A DNA stretch of 64,000 nucleotides, taken from the NCBI GenBank assembly GCA_032622095.1, contig CP136066.1, forward strand, positions 93,765,319 to 93,829,318. The letters run 5' to 3'. The DNA is from Siphonodentalium dalli. Taxonomy: Eukaryota; Mollusca; Scaphopoda; Gadilida; Siphonodentaliidae. A model generated the notes under the pieces. That model saw only the letters and a list, made by a program, of their open reading frames with translations. It did not search any database and was not told the origin of the DNA. Of this stretch, positions 11,712-21,911 are shown one piece after another (the first letter of the stretch is position 1; the number at the start of each line of letters is the position of its first letter). The translations under genes and the position numbers were made by a program.

Positions 11712-14403
11712 TAGAGCTGGGCGGTTTTTTTTTTCAGGCTCGGTTTTCAATTTCGGTTTTTTACTAAGAAAAACCTCGGTTCGGTTTCGATTTCGGTATT
11801 TTTCCTCACTAGGCTTGAACAAATGGGAATTGATAACTGTTTTCATAAAATAATTAAATTTATTCCAAATCATGTAAAAATAAAGCAAACAGAACTAAAA
11901 ATATGATTCTGTAATAACAACAAAAAATAAACTTAAACTTAAAACAAATTAAAATATATTGTAACACTGTTTAACTGCAGTTCATTAACTTAAAGTCTTA
12001 AACTAAATCAACTTAACTAAATGAATATTTTCATTTGGGTCGCATAATTCACATTGATATCATGATGAATGATGATTCAAGTTCATTCAACAAATTGACA
12101 ACAATAGCAGCTTGAAGGCTTGAAGCCTATTGAGTATTGAAGCCTATTGATGCAGAAATGCTTGTATTCCAATTTCCAAATGGAATCAACATTATCTCAA
12201 ATTATGATTTAGGAATACAAGCATTTCTGCGTGAATAGGCTTCAAGCTGCATCTTCTGTCTGACAGAACTAAGCCTGATTTACTAAAAATCCTTTCACTG
12301 GGAACAGATGTTCCAGGAATGAACAACAGAGACCTGGCAAAGTCTGCAAGATGTTTGTATTGTCTTTTATTGTTCTGCCACCAAATGAACGGGCAATCTG
12401 TCGGTTCAATGGTATCTTCTTCAAGGTAATGGTCAGTTTCAAACTGTAGCACTGCTCTAAGTTCATCTTCATCTCCTTTCGTTGGCTCCTTTTTCTTCGC
12501 CACTTTTTTTTTTAACGTAGCCCAGAAATCATGCTTAGGAACTGTCTCCTCTTTACCCTTTTCTGATACTGAGACTGTGGAGGAAGTAGATGGAGTAGCA
12601 TGAGTTATTTGAACTTCCTCAACAGAGTCAACATTTTCCTCTGATTCTGAACATGTCTCTTTATCTTTGGTCACAAGTTTGGTGTCTTTGTTACAGTGTG
12701 AAAACAGTTGGTCTAACAACATTTGTCTGGCAGTACATTTCAGATTGTCACATGAAAAGGCATGTAGTTTAAATCTGGGATCAATACATGTTGAAACAGC
12801 ATATAGTGCATTTTTCTCATAGTCAGGCCACCTGCTATTGATGTTACTTGTAACAGTTTTGCCAAAGTCATTCAATACAGAACAGGACAGTTCATCTACG
12901 ACAGTGTTCAGAACTGGTATGATCATGGATGTGGTGGCAAACTTTGCAGACGAGAGCATTGTTGTTGCATTTTCCAGAGGTTTCAATGCCTTGACATATT
13001 CAGCTGCCGTTTTCCATTCAAATGCTGAAAGATTTGGCAATTTAGCGATGGATGCAATTACTGCAGACAGAGGTTCTTTTTCTTGTACTAATCTTTCCAT
13101 CATATAGTACGTCGAGTTCCATCGGGTTTCGCACTCTGTTTTTAGCTTATGCTCCTTCAAACCCATTTTTCTTTGCATTTCTTTGAGTTTATGTGTGGCT
13201 TGAGAACTATGATGATAATATGTCACAATAGTTTTACACTTCGCTATTATTTTCTGAGTGGCAGGAAACTTTTTAAGACTGTCTTTAATTACAAGTTGGA
13301 GGGTATGTGCGAAACAGCGCAGAGCTGTGAAATGAGATGGCAATAATTTTGCAGCAGCGACCATATTGGAAGCATTATCCGAAACCACATACACTTTGCA
13401 TTTTTTCCCTTTGTCCCTTATCCAGTTTTCAACACAATTTGTTAAATCCGTCGATATATTAACAGCTGTATGTGAGTCTGGGGTATGAGTAATAGCGAGA
13501 CAATAATCCTTCAGTTCAAAATCAGAATTGAGAAAATTGCATGTTATGGCCATATATGCGTCATTCGCTCTGGAAGTCCAATGGTCAGTAGTTAATCCAA
13601 AGAATTCTGCTTGCTTTAGCTCCTCGAGAATTTCTGCTTTTTTTGTTTGGTACATTCCTGGGATGAGAACTGATCGCAATTCACGTCTTGTTGGTGGCTT
13701 ATAACACGGCTGAAGATAATTTATAAGCTTGAGGAATCCTTCATCTTCTACGATTGACATAGGTTGATAATCTAGACAAATCATTTGTACTATGAGATTG
13801 TCTGATTGCAATCTTCTGGCATCTTTCTTATCCCAAATACCATGTGATCCCAAATATCCTGTTATTCTTCGTTGTTTCGTTTCTCTACTATCAGTTACAA
13901 CAGATTCAGATTTCCGTTTTCTACATATAAGCCCAGAAGAAGTGGCGGTCTTTTCAACTTGAAGCTGACTCTCGCTTTCAATTTCAGTTTGTATTTCAAG
14001 GAATTCTTTTTTGTGTTTTCTTTGGATATTTGACCGCAAGTTTGACGTGTTTCCGTGCTCCGCCGATATTTCTTTGATACATAATTTACAAGATGAAAGT
14101 TTATTATTTTTTTTATTGAAAAATCGTAGCCATTTGCTTTTCGTACTCGACATTATGAGAATTATGACATCGTTGTCGAGACGAGTTGATTTTTTTGAGT
14201 CACCTATCTCGCTTGGAAACGGAAGTCGATTAATAACTTCCGGCGAGTATAATTTCCGACCGTCCCGCTGACCGGTGAAATACGGTCAGTAGTCAACCAA
14301 GAAAGATCGCCGATGACGGTTTTCTTCTAAATGTTCGGTTCGGTTTTTAGTGGTGGAGGAAACACCGAACTTACGGTAAAAACCGCAAAACCGCCCAGCT
14401 CTA
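11712..14403 (-). mobile_element. Apparently intact autonomous hAT transposon
   Basis: The 17-bp terminal inverted repeats match exactly: TAGAGCTGGGCGGTTTT at 11712-11728 and its complement at 14387-14403. The 8-bp target duplication GCATCTAG at 11704-11711 and 14404-14411 is perfect. Subterminal TTCGGTTTT-type repeats lie inside both ends. The single gene is an uninterrupted 653-codon transposase read on the minus strand. The element sits in the intron between exons 3 and 4 of the RBM33-like gene, in the opposite orientation. Perfect ends, perfect duplication and an open transposase together suggest a recent insertion. Confidence 0.93.
12192..14153 (-). CDS. hAT transposase, BED zinc finger, 653 aa, intact
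   Basis: The protein reads open from Met at 14153 to the stop at 12192. Residues 8-48 form a BED-type zinc finger with Cys22, Cys25 and His47, but the position usually held by the first His (SNLRxH) is Asn42. A basic nuclear-signal-like patch follows (RKRKS at 78-82, KQRR at 93-96). The RNase H-like core has Asp190 in TTDHWTS and Asp259 in VVSDNASN, then the CFAHTLQLVIKD and ETRWNSTYYMMERL blocks. The C-terminal region has VPSERIFSKSGLVLSDRR, containing the expected catalytic Glu and the hAT dimerisation motif. Length and layout match ZBED1/ZBED4-like hAT transposases. It cuts and reinserts the surrounding element. Whether the substituted zinc finger still binds the ends is unknown. Confidence 0.93.
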   Translation of the reverse strand: MSSTKSKWLRFFNKKNNKLSSCKLCIKEISAEHGNTSNLRSNIQRKHKKEFLEIQTEIESESQLQVEKTATSSGLICRKRKSESVVTDSRETKQRRITGYLGSHGIWDKKDARRLQSDNLIVQMICLDYQPMSIVEDEGFLKLINYLQPCYKPPTRRELRSVLIPGMYQTKKAEILEELKQAEFFGLTTDHWTSRANDAYMAITCNFLNSDFELKDYCLAITHTPDSHTAVNISTDLTNCVENWIRDKGKKCKVYVVSDNASNMVAAAKLLPSHFTALRCFAHTLQLVIKDSLKKFPATQKIIAKCKTIVTYYHHSSQATHKLKEMQRKMGLKEHKLKTECETRWNSTYYMMERLVQEKEPLSAVIASIAKLPNLSAFEWKTAAEYVKALKPLENATTMLSSAKFATTSMIIPVLNTVVDELSCSVLNDFGKTVTSNINSRWPDYEKNALYAVSTCIDPRFKLHAFSCDNLKCTARQMLLDQLFSHCNKDTKLVTKDKETCSESEENVDSVEEVQITHATPSTSSTVSVSEKGKEETVPKHDFWATLKKKVAKKKEPTKGDEDELRAVLQFETDHYLEEDTIEPTDCPFIWWQNNKRQYKHLADFARSLLFIPGTSVPSERIFSKSGLVLSDRRCSLKPIHAEMLVFLNHNLR

Positions 14404-14939
14404 GCATCTAGAAGTTTGAACCTTTATATTGGCCAAAAAGTTTGGGCAAATTTGATTTTCTTTGGCCATCTCTGAAATAATCTGATCATTGGCCAATATG
14501 CCACCGACATCACGAACCCTGAGGAGTGTACTCATGAATATTGAGCACAGGGTCCTCCATGTGAACGATTGAGGATCTAGAACTCGCCATACAAAAGCAG
14601 TTAGCTGAAGAAACTTTGCACATCTAATATTGTATTTGAAATATGTTTGAAATATCCATGGTACTTTTTGTACAATCTAATTTTGCATAAGATTTGGAAA
14701 TGATGAATTAAAACCTGGTAAATATCTACCTTTTCTTATTAATCAAAAGAGGCTATATTTAGACTAGTACTGTGATTTTTACACTGGGTACCTTGGATCT
14801 AGGAAGGATAGCAGTTTCTATCTTGCAGCAATTCTCACTGTACCTAGTTAACTCTGGTAGGCCATTTGTTTAACTTAATTTCAGAACATTTCCTTGAGGG
14901 AACTACTCGTCGGTGAGTATCTTGTAAAGATAGTGTTAA

Positions 14940-15186
14940 CCCTTTGAGTGCCAGTTCGATTTTTGTATCAACCCATATACCCTGTGCCAATGCATTCTCT
15001 TATATATGCGAGTCGACCATAGGTCGCCTCGCATAATAAGAGAATGCATTGGCCTAACATTTTTATTTATTTTTTTTATTTTTTTTTTACAATTTTTTAC
15101 AATGTTAATAATTTATTCTTATATTCTTTAACAGACTTATTTTGTAGGTTTAGGGCCGATGAGATCGGCCCCTGGCACTCATAGTG
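14940..15186. mobile_element. TTAA-type element (CCCTTTGAGTGCC) carrying a nested GCATTCTC hairpin
   Basis: It is flanked by TTAA at 14936-14939 and 15187-15190. The left end CCCTTTGAGTGCCAG and right end TGGCACTCATAGTG are roughly inverted. A complete GCATTCTC hairpin (14985-15055) lies inside. The left 45 bp match the element at 51831. It ends about 35 bp upstream of exon 4. 14412-14935 has no other recognisable content. Confidence 0.7.
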
Positions 15187-15224
15187 TTAAACAGTTGATA
15201 AACTTTTGTATCTTTTCATTCCAG

Positions 15225-15399
15225 GTTGGCTAATAAAAAAACCTATGAGCCACCAAAGCGAGTATTACCTACAATTGAGCCAGATTTTGATGAAGCAGAA
15301 AATATGGTGGCCAGGCTGAAGCGACGATCTACTGAAGATGGAATGAATGTTCCAACCAAGCAGTCAAAAACGGTGACCAGTCCACTTGTTGGGAATGAG
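15225..15399 (+). CDS. RBM33: RBM33-like gene, coding exon 4
   Basis: The acceptor is TTTTCATTCCAG|GTTGGC, whose first base completes the Arg codon from exon 3. The donor is AATGAG|GTTTGT, phase 0 (175 nt). It encodes a mixed charged segment, KKTYEPPKRVLPTIEPDFDE, then VARLKRRSTEDGMNVPTKQS. It shows no recognisable fold. The position between the low-complexity exons and the basic coil fits the order in RBM33. Confidence 0.75.
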
Positions 15400-15650
15400 G
15401 TTTGTATAGATTTTTTATCTGTGACCCAACAGCCTCTCTTTTTATAGGCCAAGGAAATAAATATATTATTGGTTGGCATTCTGCTACTGACCCTATTTTA
15501 TACCTCCTACCCTAGTTTTTGTCCCCAGTAAAAATATTTGGGATTTTTACTGGAGTTATGACCTTTGTTGACTTAGAATTTGCTGATTATTTTGGTTTCC
15601 GGATGATATGTTTAGATTTTGTTACAAGATTGTTTTCAAAATTGGTATAA

Positions 15651-16445
15651 TTTTAGCTCAACTTTACTTTGTAAAGTTTGAGTTACTGCGGTGCTCATCA
15701 GATCATCACCAAACTTCATATGGATCTTCGGGTGACCTCCAGATGGGAGCCATAAATTTTTTCCAGCCATTTTGAATTTCAGATTTGAATCCATCTGCGC
15801 AGCCCGCAATTATCAGAGAAATGTTTTGAAAATTTACATGCATGTTTAGGATCACCTAGGCAACCATCTTGGATTTTACTCATGGCATGACTAAATCCTT
15901 TGGCTCACCCTACAGACCACATCCCTCATCCGATCATCACCAAAATGGTTCTTCATGGTGACTTATAAATTGGAGCTATAAATTTTTGTTTTTCAAAATT
16001 TGTTGAAAAACATGGTTGCTAGCGGCCATTTTTTATTTTACTCTTTGCATGACTAAATCTTTCGGCACACCCTACAGGCTACATCCCTCATCCGATCGTT
16101 ACCAATCTTCATCTGGATCTTCGGGTTGACCTCTAGATTGGAGCCATCGATTATTCCCATAATTTGTTAAAAAACATGGCTGCCAGCTGCCATCTTTAAT
16201 TTTACTCTTTGCCTGATTAAATCCTTTGGCACACCCTACCGGGCCACATCCCGCATCCAATCATCACCAAACTTCATATGGATCGTCGGGGTGTCCTCTA
16301 GATTGGAGCCATCGATTATTTCCGAAATTCCTTATAAAACATGGCTGCCAGCAGCCATCATGGATTTCAAATTTGAATCCATCTGCATACCTGCAGCCCA
16401 CATTTATTGGTGAAATGTTTCAGAATAATATTTTTCATTTCTAAA
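15651..16445 (+). repeat. AGCTCAAC element with degenerate ~170-bp tandem units (family F, copy 1)
   Basis: It begins with TTTTAGCTCAACTTTACTTT and then repeats a unit with the landmarks CATGGCTGCCAGC..CCATC, TTTTACTCTTTGCATGACTAAAT and CACCAAACTTCATATGGATC, about four to five times. The same start and unit style occur at 40697-43317 and 60464-61035. The right end is not clear here. The rest of the intron to 19803 holds the repeats listed below, plus AT-rich sequence at 16446-16970. Confidence 0.7.
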
Positions 16446-16974
16446 AATGCCACCGTCAAATAAAGCCACCTTATGTTCATGGTTTTCAAGAGAATCTCTT
16501 AACATTTTTGAATAATTTTATGTGAAAAAGAACAAATAACACTTTCACCTACTCAGAATATCCTGTTTTCTCAGTCTTTTCTCTTTTTTTTTTAAAACCT
16601 GCAATCCCTTTCAAATGACTTGTAACCCCAAACAAGATATATTATTTTCTTTGATCTCAGCTCAAGCCAATAGTCAGAATGAGCTATGATCATCGTTCAC
16701 CATTCATTGTCTGTAGGTTTATCTGCAAATATCAATTTGTTTGTTAGGGTGGCAGATATCTAGGCCATAAGATACCAGATGATACAGATCTCATGTAAAT
16801 TTGGTATGTGTGTGTGTGGCACCATGAGGGCTTTGGAAATCTGGGGCTTTGTGGTTTCAAAATAAGACGTAGGCAAATCAGTGATCATTTATGTTACAGA
16901 CCAGACCTATTTCAGTCTTTGCAGTTCCAATCCCTGCACATCTACATTGTCACTTTTGTCCAACTCAAAATTTA

Positions 16975-17250
16975 TCATATATGGCAGGTATACTGGATTG
17001 ACTGCTCTTCTGTCTGTGTGTCCGTCAGATCATCAGTCTGTCCAGCCATATATCTCAGCTGTGGGTTATCATTTCTGAATGAAATTTGTTTGGTATGAAT
17101 GTTTGCTATATTGACTGTTTTCAAAAGAGGGGCAAATGACTTAAAAAAGTCTTTTTTCACAATTTTCCGTTATAGAGTTATCCTTCTTTCATCTGGAAAT
17201 CTGGGGTTTTTGTCCTGGGGAGAAGTCACTTCTTCATTTCCCAGCATGTA
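16975..17250. repeat. TGGATTGACTG...CTGTCCAGCC dispersed repeat
   Basis: The stretch TATACTGGATTGACTG, a CTGTCTGTGTGTCCGTC patch and CCATATATCTCAGC..GTGGGTTAT matches a shorter copy at about 5143-5225, right after exon 1. It is related in layout to the CGTTGTC elements (18145, 21912, 35925). It has no coding support. Confidence 0.5.
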
Positions 17251-17605
17251 TATCACCAAACCTGATACAAAACAGTACCGGTCCCGGAACTGACAGTACT
17301 TAGGCAATTTTCAGGGTGCCGCTACTGAGTGTTGAGTACAGCCATACTCATTTCTAGGCGGTACTCAAATTAATATATATCTGCAACGAGCACATTTTTA
17401 TGTCCCGAAGTTGGTTAATTTAAATCATGCACATTATCTGCATATCCATAAAGTGTCACTGTCAGTGTCAACACAAAGTGGTCAGTTGGCGACGCTTCTT
17501 TGAAGACTGAGCAACACATCATTAATGTGGCACTGACTGATGTCTAGTTCAATTGAAGGCTTGTTTCCTTTCTTCAAAGGAATTAAACGATCAATTGCCG
17601 ACTGA

Positions 17606-17705
17606 CATTAGTGTTGAAACGATTAATCGATTAGTCGAAATCGACGCGATTATTAAATTAGTCGATCCCGAAATATGCTAGTCGACTAGTCGAGAAAAAG
17701 CACTA
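17606..17705. mobile_element. Possible hAT terminus fragment (GTGTTGAAACGATTAATCG)
   Basis: AGTGTTGAAACGATTAATCG followed by repeated TAGTCGA/TCGATTA motifs is the style of hAT ends with ACGATTAATCGATTA subterminal repeats. I cannot find a matching right end, so this is a tentative fragment. Confidence 0.35.
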
Positions 17706-18144
17706 CCTAAGTGCTATCATGACCGCAGTGCCATTGCATGGTAATATTATCACGTAATCTGTAACAGTTATACATATTAACTTCTTAGAGCTTATTGCAT
17801 TGTTCCTTTAACGATGCCACTGCCAGTCATGCACGAGCGGTGAACTCCATGACTTGAACTGAACCCAATGTATGCACATGTACCGGTATGCACGGTTTCT
17901 TTTATGTTGATCATCAAAGACACGAAGTGTCGCTGCCGACCGAACACTGTCTAGTTCAATGGGACGCAATTGATCAGTGATAACTTCTAGAGTAATGATG
18001 CAACAAAATGGCTTCAATGATATACAAAACATAATTCGCGACATGTCAAGCTGGTAAAGTCAACAAAGTAACTGAATAGATCCTAGATCATTCTAATACC
18101 CATACCATTCTTTGTTAGAAATGATTGTTTTGTGGGTTTTTGTG

Positions 18145-18400
18145 TTTACCCATACCATAGTATGGTAAACATAATGTCGTTGTCCGGATTGACCACTCGT
18201 CGTTCATCCGTCTGTCTGTCCATCCGTCCGTCTGTCTGTCCGTAGACACTTTACGAGTAATGCGATAACTCAAACATTTTCTATCCAATTTTGTATATGG
18301 GTTTCTCAGCCCAAAATACAAATCGAGTTCGAATATGGGTTTGATCTGATTTATTTTAAAGGAGTTATGACCCTTTTTCGAGAAAAAAATTTGATTTTTT
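18145..18400 (+). repeat. CGTTGTC element (TTTACCCATACCATAGTATGG), copy 1
   Basis: A short palindrome (CCATACCATAGTATGG) is followed by GTCGTTGTCCGGATTGACCA, a short TCTG/TCCG array and a conserved tail (GTAGACACTTTACGAGTAAT, then ATATGGGTTTGATCTGATTT). Copies at 21912 and 35935 share all parts, with very different array lengths. Confidence 0.8.
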
Positions 18401-18824
18401 TTTTTAGATTTATTTTTTAACTTTTATAATAATAATAAAACAAATTGTCATTGACTCTTTCATTTAGATATTGATGATTATGATACAATTTGATAAAAAG
18501 GTTCCCAATGTGTCCCTTTAAATATTTAGTAATGAACCCATAAATTAATAGTGTTAAGGTGCCATTACACAACCCAGCCATTTTTGCATACAGCACGGAT
18601 CCCCCATTAATGTCAAGTAGTAGTTAAATAACAGAATTCCTTCTGATATCTGATAAAAAACACATGTGTAGATCACAATATTGGAGTGTACTATATAGAC
18701 TGCCACTGGTTAATAGAATGTTATTTATTTGGTGATAGACTGTATCCCACAGACCAGTTAATTATGATGTACAGTCTGTGAAAGATTTCCTGATAAAACC
18801 GTGCTTTTAAAATTTGCTGGATGC

Positions 18825-19327
18825 TGCATTGCACAGCTGAATATATAACTCTACAGATGGTCTGAGGTCATTATAAATGTTATTGTATTAATAGAGATGC
18901 CAGTATCAATATAAACAATGTCTGTGATTTGTTGACAGCTCTGCTATATAATTGATATTAATGGATCAGCAGTGAGGTGTCATTATATTGATGGGTGACT
19001 TTTGGGTGATGTTGGTAGAATTTGAGATATTATCATTGTAAACTTAAATTGGAATCTCTTAACCCAAGTATTCCATATCCAGGTCACCTTTTTCACATTT
19101 AACCCAAGGATGTGGTGGTGCAGCATTACAGATCCTGTACCAGTGCATTCTCTTATATAAATGCGAGTGACCCATCAATTCCAATAATTTGTTGTATGTA
19201 CATTTGTCTATAATAGTACATAACAGTATACTCTATAATTCAACATCAAAACTCTCATTTATGATTCTGAATATTTACTATCGCCAAGGGATGGGTTAAC
19301 ATCTGCCTATCGTGATCGGCCTCTCGT
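18825..19327 (+). repeat. Segmental repeat, uninterrupted copy
   Basis: The block from about 18825 (CTGCATTGCACAGCT) to 19327 (GATCGGCCTCTCGTT) is matched by 32490-32693 joined to 43642-43925. Here it contains TTATCATTGTAAAC uninterrupted at 19029, the pre-insertion state of the 10.9-kb element. It includes a fragment of the GCATTCTC MITE (19108-19175). 18401-18824 and 19328-19803 contain no gene that I can support, apart from a GGAGAAGT repeat at 19636-19730. Confidence 0.75.
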
Positions 19328-19803
19328 TTTCTTTTATTTTGAAATAAATTAAATGGTTTGTCATTGTCAACAGCTTCAGGTTTACAGCATTGTGTTTTTT
19401 TTCTAGTTAAATCAGAATGCCATAGACGTAATTTTAATAGTGAGTGAATCTGTTTTCATGAATAGAAGATGTTTTTAATAATATTCGATTGTTTCAGAAG
19501 CTTTTTCACCCGAACCATCCAGGTATCAATAGATCTTGAACTTTTGATACTTTGACACGCCTGCACCAAACACTATATTTGAACTGTATTTACTGCTTAT
19601 ACTGGTGTAGATGTGCATAACACATACTGGTAATGGATCATAACAGATAAGGAGAAGTGGCTTCTCCCAATTTGGGAGATGTTTCTTCTCCCAATTTGAA
19701 ACCTCTAGGCTGGTCTCCTATGTCTTCTTCTATGCTGGTTACTAGGTAAAATAAACCACCAATAATACAGTTTTGTGCATTATCTTCTTGAAATTTACTT
19801 CAG

Positions 19804-19924
19804 TTTGAGGATGAGGAAGATGAGCCTGTTGATATTGGCGAAGATGACTTGAGAAAGAAATTGGAAGTTCAAAGAAAAATGGTTATCAGGAAGAAAGAAC
19901 TGAGTAGACAAAAGCGTGCACAAG
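19804..19924 (+). CDS. RBM33: RBM33-like gene, coding exon 5 (acidic patch then basic coil)
   Basis: The acceptor is ATTTACTTCAG|TTTGAGG and the donor GCACAAG|GTGAGG, leaving one base. It encodes FEDEEDEPVDIGEDDLRKKL followed by a Lys/Arg/Gln helix (EVQRKMVIRKKELSRQKRAQ). Vertebrate RBM33 has an equivalent acidic-to-basic coiled segment that runs into a poly-Gln tract, as exon 6 does here. This short exon is one of the best arguments for the gene's identity. Confidence 0.85.
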
Positions 19925-19966
19925 GTGAGGTTTATTGTCAGAATACATTAGTTGTCTATGATTTAA

Positions 19967-20211
19967 CCCTTCCGTGACTGGAGCTTCCTGAAAACCCTGT
20001 GCCAATGCATTCTCTTATATATGCAAGGGTCCCATAGGGAGCCTTGCATATATAAGAGAATGCATTGGCCTAACACTATTTACCTTGACCTTGTAAGCCA
20101 GAACATTCTCGTATATATGCAAGACCTCCTATGGGAGAATAGCATATAAAAGAGAGTGCACTGTCAAAAGATCTTTAATGCTGCACCAGCGCAGCACCCG
20201 TCATGAAATGG
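19967..20211. mobile_element. TTAA-type MITE with double GCATTCTC hairpin
   Basis: It is flanked by TTAA at 19963-19966 and 20212-20215. The left end is CCCTTCCGTGACTGGAGC; the right end is CGTCATGAAATGG. A right-end fragment with its own TTAA follows at once (20216-20247), and another at 20318-20395, so three right ends lie within 200 bp. Confidence 0.75.
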
Positions 20212-21091
20212 TTAATGCTGTACCAGTGGAGTTTCCATCATGAAAGGGTTAAACTAGATTTGATAATGGAAGGGGTGAGAGAGAGAGGTGGCAGATCCAC
20301 TCTTTCTGAGGCACTATTTTCGCATATATAAGAGAATGTACTGGTACAGGGTATTTAATGCTGCAGCAGCGCAGCTCCCATCATGAAAGGGTTAAAGACT
20401 CTTTTTTACTATTGGTGCTACCAAGGCCTATTAAGTAAAAATAATATGTTCTCAGGTACCTCCCTCATCATTCAAAGAGAGCTTCATCAAACATTTTTGT
20501 TTGCTAATTTTGTGTCCGTTTGAACTTTTCACTTGTAACTTGGGTGTGGATTATCGGATTTTGTTTGTGCTTTGGTATTGTGATGGCCCGGTTTGGATGA
20601 AAGTATACCAACATAAATGGGGTTTGTCCTTTCATTTTAACCGAGTTACATACTTTGCCCGATTTTCAGCACAGTCATTTTGCATTGTAATTCCAATATC
20701 TATGATCAGAATTGAATGCTAGCAGGTTTATTTATAGACCAAAATTGATGGAAGGATACACGCATTCAATGGGCTTCATCCATAGATATTTGTCGAGTCA
20801 TTGGACATGGAAGGAGAAGCTATTTTCCACTTATTTGGCATTGTTACTCTACCAACGGTTTGATTTTAATATCTTTTTGTATGAAAAGTTACACTCATAC
20901 GATGGGTTTTATAATTTATTTTCACCTGAGTTATGGACGTTCTCAGACGTAGAAAACAGCACAATTTTTCCTCAATACAAGCATTTAGCATTGACACCCC
21001 CTGAACTGAGTGTTTGGAGCAAATGCCACTATTGGTGTTGCTTTTGTATAAAAGAGTTCTAGCTTTTAAAAAAAAATGGAAATCTTTTCAG

Positions 21092-21876
21092 AAATTGTTC
21101 AGCAACAAGAGCAGTCAGTTCAAGTTCAATTTAATCAAGTGCAGAATCAAGTTCCCAGTCAACAAGGTGGACAACCAAGAAGAATAAAAATCAAAGTTAA
21201 GCGAGATCCGCAGGGCAATCTGATCCCTCAGAAAGGGAAACCAATCCCAGTGGTGAAAAGAAAACAACCATTTCAGAAAAAATGGCAGGATACTGGCATT
21301 GCACAAAGAGGTCGGGGTCAAGCTCAGAGAGGACGGGGCACTGTTAAAAGTCAACCTGGCAGAAAAAATGTTCATAATTTGAGTATTATCCAGAACGAGG
21401 AGCTCGCTGAAATTAGCCTTTATGCTGAAGACGCCGATTGTTTTAATGCATCAAAGCAAAGCGATAGTCACCTCGGAGAAGCAGATGATTCTGGAATTAG
21501 TGACCACATACCATTTACAAGGCAACGAGCCCAGACAATGAAGAAACAGGTCATAAAGTTGAAACGAAATGTGGTGGAAGAGGTGGTTATGGAAGAAGAT
21601 GAGACGGATATATATGAAAACTTTACTATTGTTAAGAAATCTGCAAGTGCTTCCACAACTGGAATGAGCATTGGTGCATTAGACTTTCCTGGGAGAACAA
21701 TGAAGAAGATTTTTGCTCCCGAACAATCTCAGAGACTAAGTGTTCCAGGTCGGAAAGGCATTGTCAGTGCTAATATCACTTTTGGTTCTGGGTCGCCAAC
21801 CAAAACACCTGGAAGAGGCATAGGATTTGGTAGGACTGGTCCAGGCAGGGTAGTTGAGAGTTCAGCAACACTTACA
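21092..21876 (+). CDS. RBM33: RBM33-like gene, coding exon 6 (Gln tract, basic and RG-rich linker)
   Basis: The acceptor is AATCTTTTCAG|AAATTG, completing a Glu codon. The donor is CTTACA|GTTAGT, phase 0 (785 nt). It begins with a Gln/Val-rich coil (EIVQQQEQSVQVQFNQVQ). Next come a strongly basic stretch (RRIKIKVKRDPQG) and an RG cluster (QRGRGQAQRGRGT). A Ser/acidic middle follows, and it ends with RG spacing (GRGIGFGRTGPGRVVES) just before the RRM, as in RBM33. Without splicing the frame continues to 21975 inside a dispersed repeat, so the donor at 21877 is required. Confidence 0.85.
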
Positions 21877-21911
21877 GTTAGTATGCTTGCACATTTACCG
21901 ACATATTTTTG

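Noticed and set aside
20712..21062. 116-codon frame just upstream of exon 6
   Set aside because: It lies in a dispersed-repeat style intron segment and resembles no family; exon 6 has its own acceptor at 21091 in a different reading context.
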